Assembly (NCBI RefSeq): GCF_023206215.1
Contig: NZ_CP065800.1
Coordinates: forward strand, 1,984,001 to 2,048,000
DNA length: 64,000 nucleotides
Origin: Butyrivibrio fibrisolvens
Lineage (GTDB): Bacteria; Bacillota; Clostridia; Lachnospirales; Lachnospiraceae
Reading direction: 5' to 3'
Shown piece after piece: positions 1 to 7,609 of this stretch (the stretch's first letter is position 1; each line of letters starts with the position of its first letter). The notes beneath the pieces are model-generated. The model saw nothing but the letters and a program-made list of their open reading frames with translations, searched no databases and was not told where the DNA came from. The position numbers and the translations under genes were made by a program.

Positions 1-1
1 C

Positions 2-523
2 GGAAGTTTTCTTGGTCCGATTCCTACACCTGTTATTATTACAGCTGTATGTGTATGTATCCTGGCTATTGTCCTTAAGAAAACAGCCCTTGGTCTTTAT
101 ATTCAGTCTGTTGGTATTAATTCAAAGGCAAGCCGCATAGCAGGACTTAATTCAAGACGTATCATCTTCCTTACATATGTTATCTGCGGCCTTTTTGCAG
201 GAATTGCAGGAATCGTGAATTCATCCAGGATCACTTCTGCGGACTCCAATAACATAGGCTTGTATCTGGAGATGGATGCAATCCTTGCAGTTGCACTTGG
301 CGGCAACTCTCTTGGAGGCGGTAAGTTCTCACTGGCAGGTTCTATAGTAGGTGCATATACGATCCAGGCTATAACTACAACCCTGTATGCTCTGGGCGTA
401 TCAACAGATCAGGCTCCTGTATTTAAGGCAATCATCGTTATCATAATAGTTGCAATCCAGTCACCACCTATCAAGGCATATCTTAGAAAAAGAAATGCAG
501 CAAAGGAGGTGGCTAGAGTATGA
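2..523 (+). CDS. ytfT: Sugar ABC transporter permease, YtfT-like (5' end outside window)
   Basis: Partial gene: the reading frame is open from the window edge to the TGA at 521-523, so only about 173 C-terminal residues are present. It is an inner-membrane permease of the BPD_transp_2 (ribose/galactofuranose) family. The visible part holds the conserved cytoplasmic stretch with SVGINSKASRIAGL and the following GLFAGIAGIV and LAVALGGNSLGGG segments typical of YtfT/RbsC proteins. Its stop overlaps the start of the next permease (ATGA), so the two are translationally coupled and probably form a heterodimeric channel. The matching ATPase and binding protein would be expected just upstream, outside the window. 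The substrate is inferred from the YtfQ-like binding protein downstream. Confidence 0.85.
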   Translation, partial: GSFLGPIPTPVIITAVCVCILAIVLKKTALGLYIQSVGINSKASRIAGLNSRRIIFLTYVICGLFAGIAGIVNSSRITSADSNNIGLYLEMDAILAVALGGNSLGGGKFSLAGSIVGAYTIQAITTTLYALGVSTDQAPVFKAIIVIIIVAIQSPPIKAYLRKRNAAKEVARV

Positions 524-1560
524 GCAAGCAGACAGAAAGTAAAAAGAAGACACTAAACAGTCATACCATCCTACTGATAATAACAATAATACTATTTATA
601 GTATTGTATGCAGGCGGCTGCATAGCATATGGAAGTAAAGGTTTTACCCATCTTCAGACTTTTTTGAATATCCTTATTACTAATGCAGGACTTATCTGCG
701 TAGCATGCGGGCTTACCTGTGTCATGCTGACAGCTGGAATTGATATCTCAGTCGGCGGACTTATAGCTATGGACTGTATGCTCCTTGCAACAGGTATGCG
801 CAATGGAATCGGAGCATTTCCCATGATAGTTCTGGTACTTGTGATAGGACTTATATTTGGCGCGGTTCAGGGATATCTGATAGGATACCTTGAGATACAG
901 CCATTTATAGTAACTATGGCCGGTATGTTTTTTACCAGAGGTATGACTGCAGTTATATGTACTGAGCAGGTATCTATAACACAGGATATGAACAAGGCGT
1001 TCTATGATATAGCCAACATCAAGATCAAGCTCCCCTTTGGAGGATATGTCAATGGTAAGGGAGTGTATATGGCTCCATATGTGAGAGTAGGTGTTATCAT
1101 AGCTTTGTGCGTATTGATCCTGATATTCCTTATGCTAAGGTATACAAGATTTGGAAGAAGCTTGTACGCAGTAGGCGGCAATGCACAGTCTGCCGCGATG
1201 ATGGGTCTTAATGTCAAGCTTATCAAGATGAAGACTTATATATTGTCATCATTTTTGTGCTCGATTGGAGGCATATGCTTCTGTCTTAATACTATGTCAG
1301 GTTCTGTACAGCAGGCTTTGGGACTTGAGATGGATGCCATATCATCAGCGGTCATAGGTGGAACACTCCTGACTGGAGGTGTTGGCAACGTTATAGGTTC
1401 ATTCTTCGGAGTACTTATAAATGGAACGATCTCTTCAATAGTTAAGACCAATGGTAAGCTTGCAAGCTCCTGGCCCAATATCCTTACAGCAGCGCTTCTG
1501 TTCCTATTCATCGTAATTCAGAGCATAGCTGCAACTCTTAGAACAAGAAAAGCAAAGTAA
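520..1560 (+). CDS. yjfF: Sugar ABC transporter permease, YjfF-like
   Basis: A 346-residue polytopic membrane protein of the BPD_transp_2 family. The match to YjfF is recognisable throughout: LTAGIDISVGGLIA near residue 80, PFIVTMAGMFFTRG near 130, the loop YAVGGNAQSAAMMGLN near 220 and AVIGGTLLTGGVGNV near 285. It is the second half of a two-permease channel for a furanose-type sugar in the E. coli ytfQRT-yjfF order. The ATG overlaps the upstream stop by four bases, and an AGGAGG-like site lies in the 3' end of the upstream gene. The operon ends at the hairpin just after the stop. Confidence 0.88.
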   Translation: MSKQTESKKKTLNSHTILLIITIILFIVLYAGGCIAYGSKGFTHLQTFLNILITNAGLICVACGLTCVMLTAGIDISVGGLIAMDCMLLATGMRNGIGAFPMIVLVLVIGLIFGAVQGYLIGYLEIQPFIVTMAGMFFTRGMTAVICTEQVSITQDMNKAFYDIANIKIKLPFGGYVNGKGVYMAPYVRVGVIIALCVLILIFLMLRYTRFGRSLYAVGGNAQSAAMMGLNVKLIKMKTYILSSFLCSIGGICFCLNTMSGSVQQALGLEMDAISSAVIGGTLLTGGVGNVIGSFFGVLINGTISSIVKTNGKLASSWPNILTAALLFLFIVIQSIAATLRTRKAK

Positions 1561-1566
1561 TGATGA

Positions 1567-1590
1567 ACCCCCGGCTATGTGGCCGGGGGT
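1567..1590 (+). terminator. Rho-independent-type hairpin
   Basis: A perfect 9-bp, GC-rich stem (ACCCCCGGC / GCCGGGGGT) with a 6-base loop starts six bases after the permease stop. The U-tract after it is weak (ATTGTAT). Confidence 0.75.
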
Positions 1591-1611
1591 ATTGTATCGT
1601 AATGGTATAAG

Positions 1612-1634
1612 TTTGAAAATGAAGCGTTTTCAAA
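1612..1634. promoter_or_regulatory. Candidate operator, cre-like dyad
   Basis: An interrupted palindrome, TTTGAAAA-N7-TTTTCAAA, surrounds a core that on the minus strand resembles a catabolite-responsive element (TTGAAAACGCTTCAT, one mismatch to the degenerate CcpA consensus). It lies about 220 bases upstream of the YtfQ-like gene. The CcpA role is inference. Confidence 0.35.
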
Positions 1635-1656
1635 TCCAAATCGAAGACGTTAGTTC

Positions 1657-1700
1657 CATCAATTTGAACCATTAGGCACTTGCTTTACTCGCGACTTGAG
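1657..1700 (+). repeat. Intergenic repeat family, copy 1
   Basis: About 44 bases that recur, with roughly seven differences, in reverse orientation at 19423-19466. The shared cores are GAACCATTAG and CTTTACTCGCGAC. No coding potential is seen. The rest of 1591-1855 shows only A+T-rich sequence and the dyad at 1612. Confidence 0.6.
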
Positions 1701-1855
1701 GGTATCTATGATAAAATTAAATCTGATATATATCAGTATGCAAGATTGTCAAGATTTATATAAAGATGTAGATAGATTCACAGACAAGTGATTTGATCAA
1801 AATGTAATACACTAAATTCAATATCGACAGAGAAGGGGCTTGAGCTACGCAACAT

Positions 1856-3031
1856 ATGCAAAAAAGACTTGGCAGGATTATATCTATTTTATCTATAATA
1901 AGTATTCAATCAATATGTATATGCGGCTGTATGGATCAAAACAGTTCATATCTTCAGGATTACGGACAGATGGTCAATGAAACTGAAGCTGACTCCAATG
2001 CTTCGGATACTTCTTTTAATGATGTAGCAGAGTCGGAATCATTGGATGAAGCCGGGATATATGTCAATACAGGAGATACCATCACAGTTGGTTTTTCACA
2101 GATAGGAGCCGAGTCTGACTGGAGGCTTGCCTGCACCAATTCTGTGGTATCGGCATTTACAGCAGAAAATGGCTACAATCTCATATATGATGACGCCCAG
2201 CAGAAACAGGAGAATCAGTTCAAAGCAATCAGAGAATTCATAGATCAGGATGTTGATTATATAATCCTTGATCCTATCGTTGAGACCGGTTGGGAAGGCG
2301 CCCTTCTTGAAGCTAAGGAAGCAGGGATTCCGGTTATAATCGTCGATAGAAGAGTAAGCGTAGAGGATGATTCATTATATACCGCCTGGGTCGGAGCTGA
2401 TTTCTATCTTGAAGGAGCAAGAGCCTGTGCATGGCTTGATGCCTTTCTTTCTAAAAAAAATATTGAAAGTGAGATTGGCATAATAGATATTCAGGGAACG
2501 CTTGGAGCGTCTGCTCAGATAGGCAGGAGTAAGGCACTTGAAGATGCTGTGGATACCCATGATAACTGGACTTTGCTTGCAGCAGAAAGCGGAGATTTTG
2601 TCAAAGCAAAAGGCCGGGAAGTCATGGAGCAGATGATAGAAGAGTATGGCTACAAGATAGACATAGTCTACTGTGAGAATGACAATGAGGCCTACGGCGC
2701 TATAGAGGCATTGACTGATGCCGGCTACAAGATAGGAAGTGATATTGAGAATGGTGATGTGATGATCATCTCTTTTGACTCAACAAGAGAGGGCCTGGAG
2801 CTTACACTCGATGGGACGATAGCAGTTGATACAGAGTGCAACCCTTTGTACGGGCCTGTCCTGACACAGACTATCGCCTGCCTTGAAAACAATACCTATC
2901 TGCAAAAAGAAAGCTATGTTCTTGAAAGTCAGTTCTCGGCGGACAGAACGGTATATTCCACAAGAATAGATGGAAATACATACAAGGTAACTATACTGTC
3001 ACAAGATATAATCGATCAGAGAGTATACTAG
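1856..3031 (+). CDS. ytfQ: YtfQ-like sugar-binding lipoprotein
   Basis: A 391-residue lipoprotein: a short basic start, a hydrophobic stretch and a Cys-rich lipobox ending near Cys25 (ICICGC), then an acidic low-complexity linker to about residue 75. The rest is a Peripla_BP_4 fold closely matching YtfQ, the galactofuranose-binding protein: ITVGFSQIGAESDWR, DAQQKQENQFKAIREF, ETGWEGAL, QGTLGASAQIGR and AESGDFVKAKGREVMEQM. It is separated from the permeases by a terminator, so it is transcribed on its own and may feed the permeases upstream or act in sugar sensing. The ribosome site AGAAGGGG is 17 bases before the ATG, rather far; no in-frame alternative start exists because TGA precedes at 1841. 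Confidence 0.85.
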   Translation: MQKRLGRIISILSIISIQSICICGCMDQNSSYLQDYGQMVNETEADSNASDTSFNDVAESESLDEAGIYVNTGDTITVGFSQIGAESDWRLACTNSVVSAFTAENGYNLIYDDAQQKQENQFKAIREFIDQDVDYIILDPIVETGWEGALLEAKEAGIPVIIVDRRVSVEDDSLYTAWVGADFYLEGARACAWLDAFLSKKNIESEIGIIDIQGTLGASAQIGRSKALEDAVDTHDNWTLLAAESGDFVKAKGREVMEQMIEEYGYKIDIVYCENDNEAYGAIEALTDAGYKIGSDIENGDVMIISFDSTREGLELTLDGTIAVDTECNPLYGPVLTQTIACLENNTYLQKESYVLESQFSADRTVYSTRIDGNTYKVTILSQDIIDQRVY

Positions 3032-3081
3032 TGTGCTGGCTCATTCATATTTGATTAAATATGAACGAGTCAGTACACTAG
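3028..3081. repeat. 25-bp inverted repeat overlapping a stop codon
   Basis: Arms 3028-3052 and 3057-3081 pair over 25 positions with two G-U wobbles and one mismatch around a 4-base loop (GATT). The left arm contains the TAG stop of the binding-protein gene. No U-tract follows, so it is not a classical terminator; it may protect the 3' end of the mRNA. Confidence 0.8.
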
Positions 3082-3291
3082 AACTGGCATGGCAAATTAA
3101 CCTGCTTAATTCGCTGATTTTGCACTTTTTTATTAGAAAAATAATGTTAGAATTATCTTGTAAGCACGAAGTGACTGCCGCAGATGACGGTGGTTGCCAC
3201 AAAGCTTATGATCCGGTATCTGATCTGACCGGAGATGTTTCTTATTTATTTTCAATGGAAAAATTTATTGGCCACGAAAGGAGATAAAATT

Positions 3292-3675
3292 ATGGATATC
3301 ACAGTTGAAGCAGTAGAAAAGGTAATTGACGCTACAGGCGTAGATTTTAAGACTGCAAAGAAGGCACTTGAAGAGACAGATGGTAATCCTGAAGATGCTA
3401 TCAAGTATCTGACTCCTGAGAAAGATAATACTGAGGTTCAGGACATCATCGATAAGATCAAAGCCAGGGTTGAAGAGGGCAATGTTACAAAAGTTCAGAT
3501 CCGCCGCAAGGATGAAGTGCTCCTTAGCTTACCTGTCAACGTAGGAATTATCGGGGGCGTTGTAGGTGTGGCAGCAGCACCGTGGGCATTCATCGCAGGC
3601 GCTATCGCAGCATTCGGATTTGGATGCACAGTTGAGATCGTTAAGAAAGACGGAACTGTTGATAAGGTAGAGTGA
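3292..3675 (+). CDS. UBA-like / DUF4342 protein
   Basis: 127 residues. Residues 1-45 form a UBA/NAC-type three-helix motif (VIDATGVDFKTAKKALEE, NPEDAIKYL). Residues 50-127 match DUF4342, with a glycine-alanine-rich hydrophobic segment (GIIGGVVGVAAAPWAFIAGA) that could contact the membrane. Small proteins of this architecture are common in Clostridia; the function is unknown. The start at 3292 is chosen because AAAGGAG sits 8 bases upstream and the UBA motif begins there. Confidence 0.75.
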   Translation: MDITVEAVEKVIDATGVDFKTAKKALEETDGNPEDAIKYLTPEKDNTEVQDIIDKIKARVEEGNVTKVQIRRKDEVLLSLPVNVGIIGGVVGVAAAPWAFIAGAIAAFGFGCTVEIVKKDGTVDKVE

Positions 3676-3787
3676 GCTGATAACAGAATATGACAATTTA
3701 GTCAAAAGTCATATTGATCGCTGGCTATTTGAGTCAGGATATGATCTTAAATTTGACAATGTGTATGAGCAGCTGGTAAGACTGTAA
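3671..3787 (+). other. Short open frame without a standard start
   Basis: After the DUF4342 stop, a different frame stays open for 38 codons. It encodes a plausible peptide ending in SGYDLKFDNVYEQLVRL, and its stop falls inside the terminator stem. No ATG, GTG or TTG start is present in the frame. It may be a gene remnant or an extension reached by frameshifting; not convincing as a gene. Confidence 0.25.
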
Positions 3788-3803
3788 AGTTTTACCAGCT
3801 TTT
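3771..3803 (+). terminator. Rho-independent-type hairpin
   Basis: A perfect 9-bp stem, AGCTGGTAA / TTACCAGCT, with a 12-base loop followed by a T-rich run. It would end the DUF4342 transcript. Confidence 0.65.
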
Positions 3804-3878
3804 GTTTTATGACTTCATGTTGATGGCAAAATGAGCGGCCCCGCAGGTTTGGTATGTTACACGCCGTGAACGGGAAGG

Positions 3879-3903
3879 TTGAGCTTGCGGCGCAAGTGCT
3901 CAA
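3879..3903. repeat. Small hairpin in spacer
   Basis: TTGAGC-TTGC / GCAA-GT-GCTCAA forms a stem with a two-base bulge. It directly precedes the 119-bp repeat and looks like another unit of the local hairpin series. Confidence 0.4.
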
Positions 3904-3910
3904 ATCTTAT

Positions 3911-4029
3911 AATATGACGTAAGGGTCAAAAGTCATTTCGATTCGAGCTTGCTCAAAATCGAATATGAATTTATGACCCGCCAAACATGAGCAAAGTAGC
4001 ACGTAGTGCGGATTTGCGAATGTTTGAGG
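3911..4029 (+). repeat. 119-bp composite palindromic repeat, copy 1 (modules A+B)
   Basis: Nearly identical (one or two differences) to the reverse complement of 7412-7530. Module A (3923-3979) is an imperfect hairpin running from GGGTCAAAAGTCAT to ATGAATTTATGACCC, with the centre CGAGC-TT-GCTC. Module B (about 3982-4027) is a second hairpin, CAAACAT-GA-GCAAA / TTTGC-GA-ATGTTTG, with an inner GCAC-GTA-GTGC. Partial copies of module A lie at 10538-10601, 28083-28112 and 33530-33575. Confidence 0.85.
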
Positions 4030-4062
4030 GTGCAAGACATCCGGGGATGTCTGCTTTGCGCC
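4029..4062. repeat. Hairpin module E
   Basis: GACATCC-GG-GGATGTC is a perfect inner stem, enclosed by GGTGCAA / TTGCGCC with one wobble. It is present only in copy 1 of the composite repeat, between module B and a fragment of module C (GTGAGAGTTTCGAAGAA) that runs up to the ribosome site of the next gene. Confidence 0.6.
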
Positions 4063-4108
4063 GACCGGAGTGGAACGTAGATGTGAGAGTTTCGAAGAAG
4101 AGGTTAGG

Positions 4109-4537
4109 ATGAAAAAAAGAGATGATATTAAAACTCATACGCATATAGATGAAAATGGTCATGAGTATACCCATACGCATGAAGACCATGATCATGTGCA
4201 TGCTCATGACAATAATACACATGAAGGCCATGATCATGCTCATACTCATACTCATCACTCTCATTCACATACCCATGACCCCAAGGAGATGAAAAAGATC
4301 ATAAATCGTATCTCCAAATCAATCGGTCATATGGAATCCATCAAGCGTATGCTTGAAAATGGTGAAGACTGTGCTGATGTTCTAGTTCAGATAGCAGCAG
4401 TTAAATCAGAGATCAATAATGCAGGCAAGGCACTACTCAAAGAGCACCTTGATCACTGCATAGTAGAAGCGGTAGCTCAAAATGATACCGAGTCTGTAGA
4501 CAAGATGAACAAAGCAATTGATTATTTTATGAAGTAA
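4109..4537 (+). CDS. CsoR/RcnR-family metal-responsive repressor with His-rich N-terminus
   Basis: 142 residues. Residues 50-142 are a CsoR/RcnR (DUF156) four-helix DNA-binding domain. The Cu(I)-type ligands are visible: Cys in NGEDCADV and His/Cys in HLDHC, giving the Cys-His-Cys set of CsoR. Residues 8-55 are an unusual extension in which about half the residues are histidine (THTHEDHDHVHAHD, HTHTHHSHSHTHD), able to bind several Zn, Ni or Cu ions. The start at 4109 follows AGGTTAGG. No efflux pump or copper chaperone gene lies nearby, so the regulated gene is not obvious; autoregulation through the hairpin-rich leader is possible. It converges with the AraC gene, with only 12 bases between stops. 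Confidence 0.8.
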   Translation: MKKRDDIKTHTHIDENGHEYTHTHEDHDHVHAHDNNTHEGHDHAHTHTHHSHSHTHDPKEMKKIINRISKSIGHMESIKRMLENGEDCADVLVQIAAVKSEINNAGKALLKEHLDHCIVEAVAQNDTESVDKMNKAIDYFMK

Positions 4538-4549
4538 GATTCACACCTT

Positions 4550-5449
4550 TTAGGTGGTGGTGTACTTTTTTCTGTACTTTAGAGGTGTGATTCCCTCGTA
4601 TTTGTTGAACATATTTATCAGACCTCTTGCATCTGAGAATCCGCAGTCCATGGCTATTTCGAGAACGGACTTGGAAGAGCCTGTAAGAGCATCCTTGGCA
4701 GAATTGATACGCATTCTTGTCAGGAATTCTTTATAGGTTATTCCCATATTGGATCTGAAGAATCTGGAAAAATAGCTGGCAGAGTATCCAAAGTGCTGTG
4801 CGGCAGACATCTCATTTATATCCAGCCTGTAGTTATCTTCTGTATAAGAGATTATCTTTCTTAAAATATCAGCATTTTTTCTGTCTTTTTTAGGCATTTC
4901 CATGTCTTTAAGAGTCAGGTCATCTCTGCAGATATAATATAAAAGCTCATGTACCAGGCCGATGAGGCGCATATTTTCGTATTTATTCAAAGCTTTTCCA
5001 TCAGCATATCTTGCAAGATCTTTCATTATCTGAGCGGGTCTTTCTTCGCTTGTTTTAAATACCGGCAGGAAGTACAGGTCTTCAAAGTTTGGAATGAAGC
5101 TTCGAAGAAATGAATCACTTATCTGAAGCACGGTAGTCAGTGTCTCAGGCATGTCATCATATGGAGTTGTCCTGTTGGATATGACCTTGTGAATACTTCT
5201 TGAGTTAACGATGATGAACTGGTCAGCTTCCAGATGGTGAGGTACACCATCTGTATAGTATATTCCGTCATTTGAATAAGAGTAGACTATTTCAAGCTCG
5301 TTGTGCCAATGATCGAGAACATCACTGGCAGTAGAAAGGTTACCGTTTCTGTAAAGATCCCTTTTATGCACATTTAATATATTGAAAGGCATCTCTGTAT
5401 GGTAGTGTACTACTTCATATGAGATATCTTGAGTGGTTGATTCCGGCAT
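4550..5449 (-). CDS. AraC-family transcriptional regulator
   Basis: 299 residues. The N-terminal half is a cupin-type sugar-sensing domain (HWHNELEIVYSYSNDG, then HHLEADQFIIVNSRSIHKV). Residues about 195-295 are the double helix-turn-helix AraC domain (FGYSASYFSRFFRSNMGITYKEF, split by the linker from ALEIAMDCGFSD-type sequence near 265). ATAAGGGG lies 5 bases before the ATG. It is divergent from the GPH symporter across a 392-base gap, the usual arrangement for a local activator of a sugar uptake gene; that target is inference. Confidence 0.85.
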   Translation of the reverse strand: MPESTTQDISYEVVHYHTEMPFNILNVHKRDLYRNGNLSTASDVLDHWHNELEIVYSYSNDGIYYTDGVPHHLEADQFIIVNSRSIHKVISNRTTPYDDMPETLTTVLQISDSFLRSFIPNFEDLYFLPVFKTSEERPAQIMKDLARYADGKALNKYENMRLIGLVHELLYYICRDDLTLKDMEMPKKDRKNADILRKIISYTEDNYRLDINEMSAAQHFGYSASYFSRFFRSNMGITYKEFLTRMRINSAKDALTGSSKSVLEIAMDCGFSDARGLINMFNKYEGITPLKYRKKYTTT

Positions 5450-5841
5450 ATTTTCCCCTTATACGTCAGATTATATTTGGCAAAAAAGTTTTTATTGCAT
5501 CAGGTATAAAAAATTAAGATATGATATCAGGCGCTTTAAAAGACAGCTTGATATAGACATACTGTTATATGTATCAGAGATAATTATATAAGACGAAGAT
5601 TAAAAGTCAAGAAAACGTAATTTTTGTGGCAAGAAATGTAAAGAGCAAATTATCAATTTTTAATATATTAGTTTCCAGAGAAGGAATTAAGGGTCCGGTT
5701 TTATAATAGCTATTAAAACAGCGATGAAAAGTGATCCGGTGGCTTACATATCTGTATTACCGGCATAAGCCAATAGAGCATAGGAGGTACGCAAGGATAG
5801 TAACAGCCGGATCGAGGACCCTATATAAAGGGAGGAAACAT
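5450..5841. promoter_or_regulatory. Divergent control region of araC-type gene and symporter
   Basis: 392 bases between divergent starts. A TATAAT-like -10 is at 5702-5707 for the rightward gene, but I see no good -35 at 17 bases and no clear AraC half-site repeat. No other structure stands out. Confidence 0.35.
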
Positions 5842-7212
5842 ATGGAAGCTATATACGAACAAAGTCAGGACAAGAAAGTACGTCTATCTACCACAGAGAA
5901 ATTATCTTATGGAATTGGTGACTGCGGCGCCAATGTAATAGTTGCTCTGGCATCATCTTTTCTCACAGGATATTATACAGATACTGTAGGAGTTGCTGCA
6001 GCTGCTATAGGAACCATGATGTTGCTATGCAGAGTATTTGATGGTATTACTGATCTTATTATGGGTGCAATTGTTGACAAGACTAAGTCAAAATATGGTA
6101 AAGCAAGACCGTGGCTTTTGTGGACAGCACCACTTATGGGAATATCACTCTTTTTGATATTCAACGTACCGGCATCACTTGGTGCAACTGGTAAGCTTAT
6201 CTACATCTATCTTACATATATCTTCCAGAACTGCATCATCTATACAGCTAACAACCTGCCTTACAACGCACTTCTTAGCCGTATGACACTTGATGTACAG
6301 GACAGAGCTCAGACAGCTTCTATCAGATTCGTGATGACTCAGGTTACATCACTTATCACAAACGTAATCACAGCTAACCTTATAGCAAGCGTCGGCTGGA
6401 GATCAATATCAGCTATCTATGGTACTGTTGCATGTGTTATGTGCGTTCTGTGCTTCCTTGGAGTAAGAGAGCACGTAGATGCTGAGGATGATGGAACAGT
6501 CAAAGTAGAAAGAGTTCCGCTTTCAAAGGCTCTTCCGGCACTTTTTAAGAACAAATATTTCTTCATTCAGGCACTTATGTTCATGTTCCTGTACATCAAC
6601 GTAGTAACAACAGGTTCTATGACCTACTATTTCTGCAACAGCGTACTTGGAAACATCGCATTCCTTTCATGGACATCAGTAGCCGGAACTGTACCTGCTA
6701 TGATCGTAAATCTTATGATGCCGGGACTTGTTGCAAAGTTTGGAAAAAGAAAACTCATGATCACAGGCGCAACAATCATGGCTATAGGCTCATGCATCAT
6801 CGGAGCAGCAGGTTCTAACCTTCCACTTGTAGTACTTGGACTTATAGTTAAGGGATTTGGTACAGGACCTATCATGTCAGGAATCTTCGCAACAACAGCT
6901 GACGTAGTTGACTATGGTGAATGGAAGACAGGAGTTCGTTCTGAAGGACTTGTTAACAGCTGCACAAGCTTTGGTATGAAAGTTGGTATCGGCCTTGGAT
7001 CAGCTATCTGCACATGGATCATCGCAATCGGCGGATATGTAGGAACTGCAGAAGTCCAGACAGAAGCTGCGCTTGCATCAATCCGTTTTGGATATGGATA
7101 CTTTGGAGCAATCCTGTCACTGGTAGTACTTGCACTGTGCATCATCATGAACATTGACAAGCACATCGACCAGATTCAGAGAGACCTTGAAGCTAAGAGA
7201 TCTATGGCTTAA
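5842..7212 (+). CDS. GPH-family sugar:cation symporter (MFS)
   Basis: 456 residues with about 12 membrane segments, matching the glycoside-pentoside-hexuronide:cation symporter family (MelB/XynB/UidB type). Diagnostic stretches are EKLSYGIGDCGANV at the start, DGITDLIMGAIVDKTKSKYGKARPWLL split over TM2 and loop 2-3, NLPYNALLSRMT, and DVVDYGEWKTGVRSEGL in the central loop. It probably imports an oligosaccharide, beta-xyloside or glucuronide coupled to Na+ or H+. The start at 5842 follows AAAGGGAGGAAA. An in-frame TTG-type extension to 5731 lacks a ribosome site. The adjacent AraC gene is the likely regulator. Confidence 0.88.
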   Translation: MEAIYEQSQDKKVRLSTTEKLSYGIGDCGANVIVALASSFLTGYYTDTVGVAAAAIGTMMLLCRVFDGITDLIMGAIVDKTKSKYGKARPWLLWTAPLMGISLFLIFNVPASLGATGKLIYIYLTYIFQNCIIYTANNLPYNALLSRMTLDVQDRAQTASIRFVMTQVTSLITNVITANLIASVGWRSISAIYGTVACVMCVLCFLGVREHVDAEDDGTVKVERVPLSKALPALFKNKYFFIQALMFMFLYINVVTTGSMTYYFCNSVLGNIAFLSWTSVAGTVPAMIVNLMMPGLVAKFGKRKLMITGATIMAIGSCIIGAAGSNLPLVVLGLIVKGFGTGPIMSGIFATTADVVDYGEWKTGVRSEGLVNSCTSFGMKVGIGLGSAICTWIIAIGGYVGTAEVQTEAALASIRFGYGYFGAILSLVVLALCIIMNIDKHIDQIQRDLEAKRSMA

Positions 7213-7343
7213 ATGGTATAAAGGCATTTCAACCAAAATAGGGGATAGGAATTAAATAATAGTGCGGATGAACTGATTTTAGGTTCATTCGCATTATTAA
7301 ATAACAAGTGTAGTAATAAGACTATAATTGATATAATGAGGTA

Positions 7344-7368
7344 GGTGTCAAAAGTTCCTTTTGACACC
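7344..7368. repeat. Hairpin module D
   Basis: A perfect 11-bp stem, GGTGTCAAAAG-TTC-CTTTTGACACC, about 130 bases after the symporter stop; it could also terminate that transcript. It is flanked by GGTAG / CTACC, which extends the symmetry. Confidence 0.65.
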
Positions 7369-7380
7369 ATATGACTACCG

Positions 7381-7412
7381 GATTGTTCCGTTTCTTCGAA
7401 ACTCTCACAATC
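7381..7412. repeat. Hairpin module C
   Basis: On the minus strand: ATTGT-GAGA-GTTTC-GAA-GAAAC-GGA-ACAAT, two nested stems. The same module occurs at 33488-33517, and its first half occurs at 4083-4100. Confidence 0.65.
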
Positions 7413-7530
7413 CTCAAACATTCGCAAATCCGCACTACGTGCTACTTTGCTCATGTTTGGCGGGTCATAAATTCATATTCGATTTCGAGCAAGCTCGAAT
7501 CGAAATGACTTTTGACCCTTACGTCATATA
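7412..7530 (-). repeat. 119-bp composite palindromic repeat, copy 2
   Basis: Reverse-orientation copy of 3911-4029, containing modules B and A. Together with modules C and D it fills most of the 397-base gap between the symporter and the esterase. Confidence 0.85.
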
Positions 7531-7609
7531 ATAAAATATAGTTAAAAAATATTATTAAAAAGAATATTTTTGGGTAAAAGATATATATATACGAAGTGAG
7601 GTAGTAAAT

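Noticed and set aside
3033..3287. 84-codon frame after the YtfQ-like gene
   Set aside because: It begins inside the 25-bp hairpin, has no ribosome site, and its end overlaps the ribosome site and start of the DUF4342 gene in another frame.
3911..4062. Riboswitch upstream of the CsoR-like gene
   Set aside because: The structure is made of repeat modules also found in reverse orientation and beside unrelated genes, so a gene-specific aptamer is unlikely.
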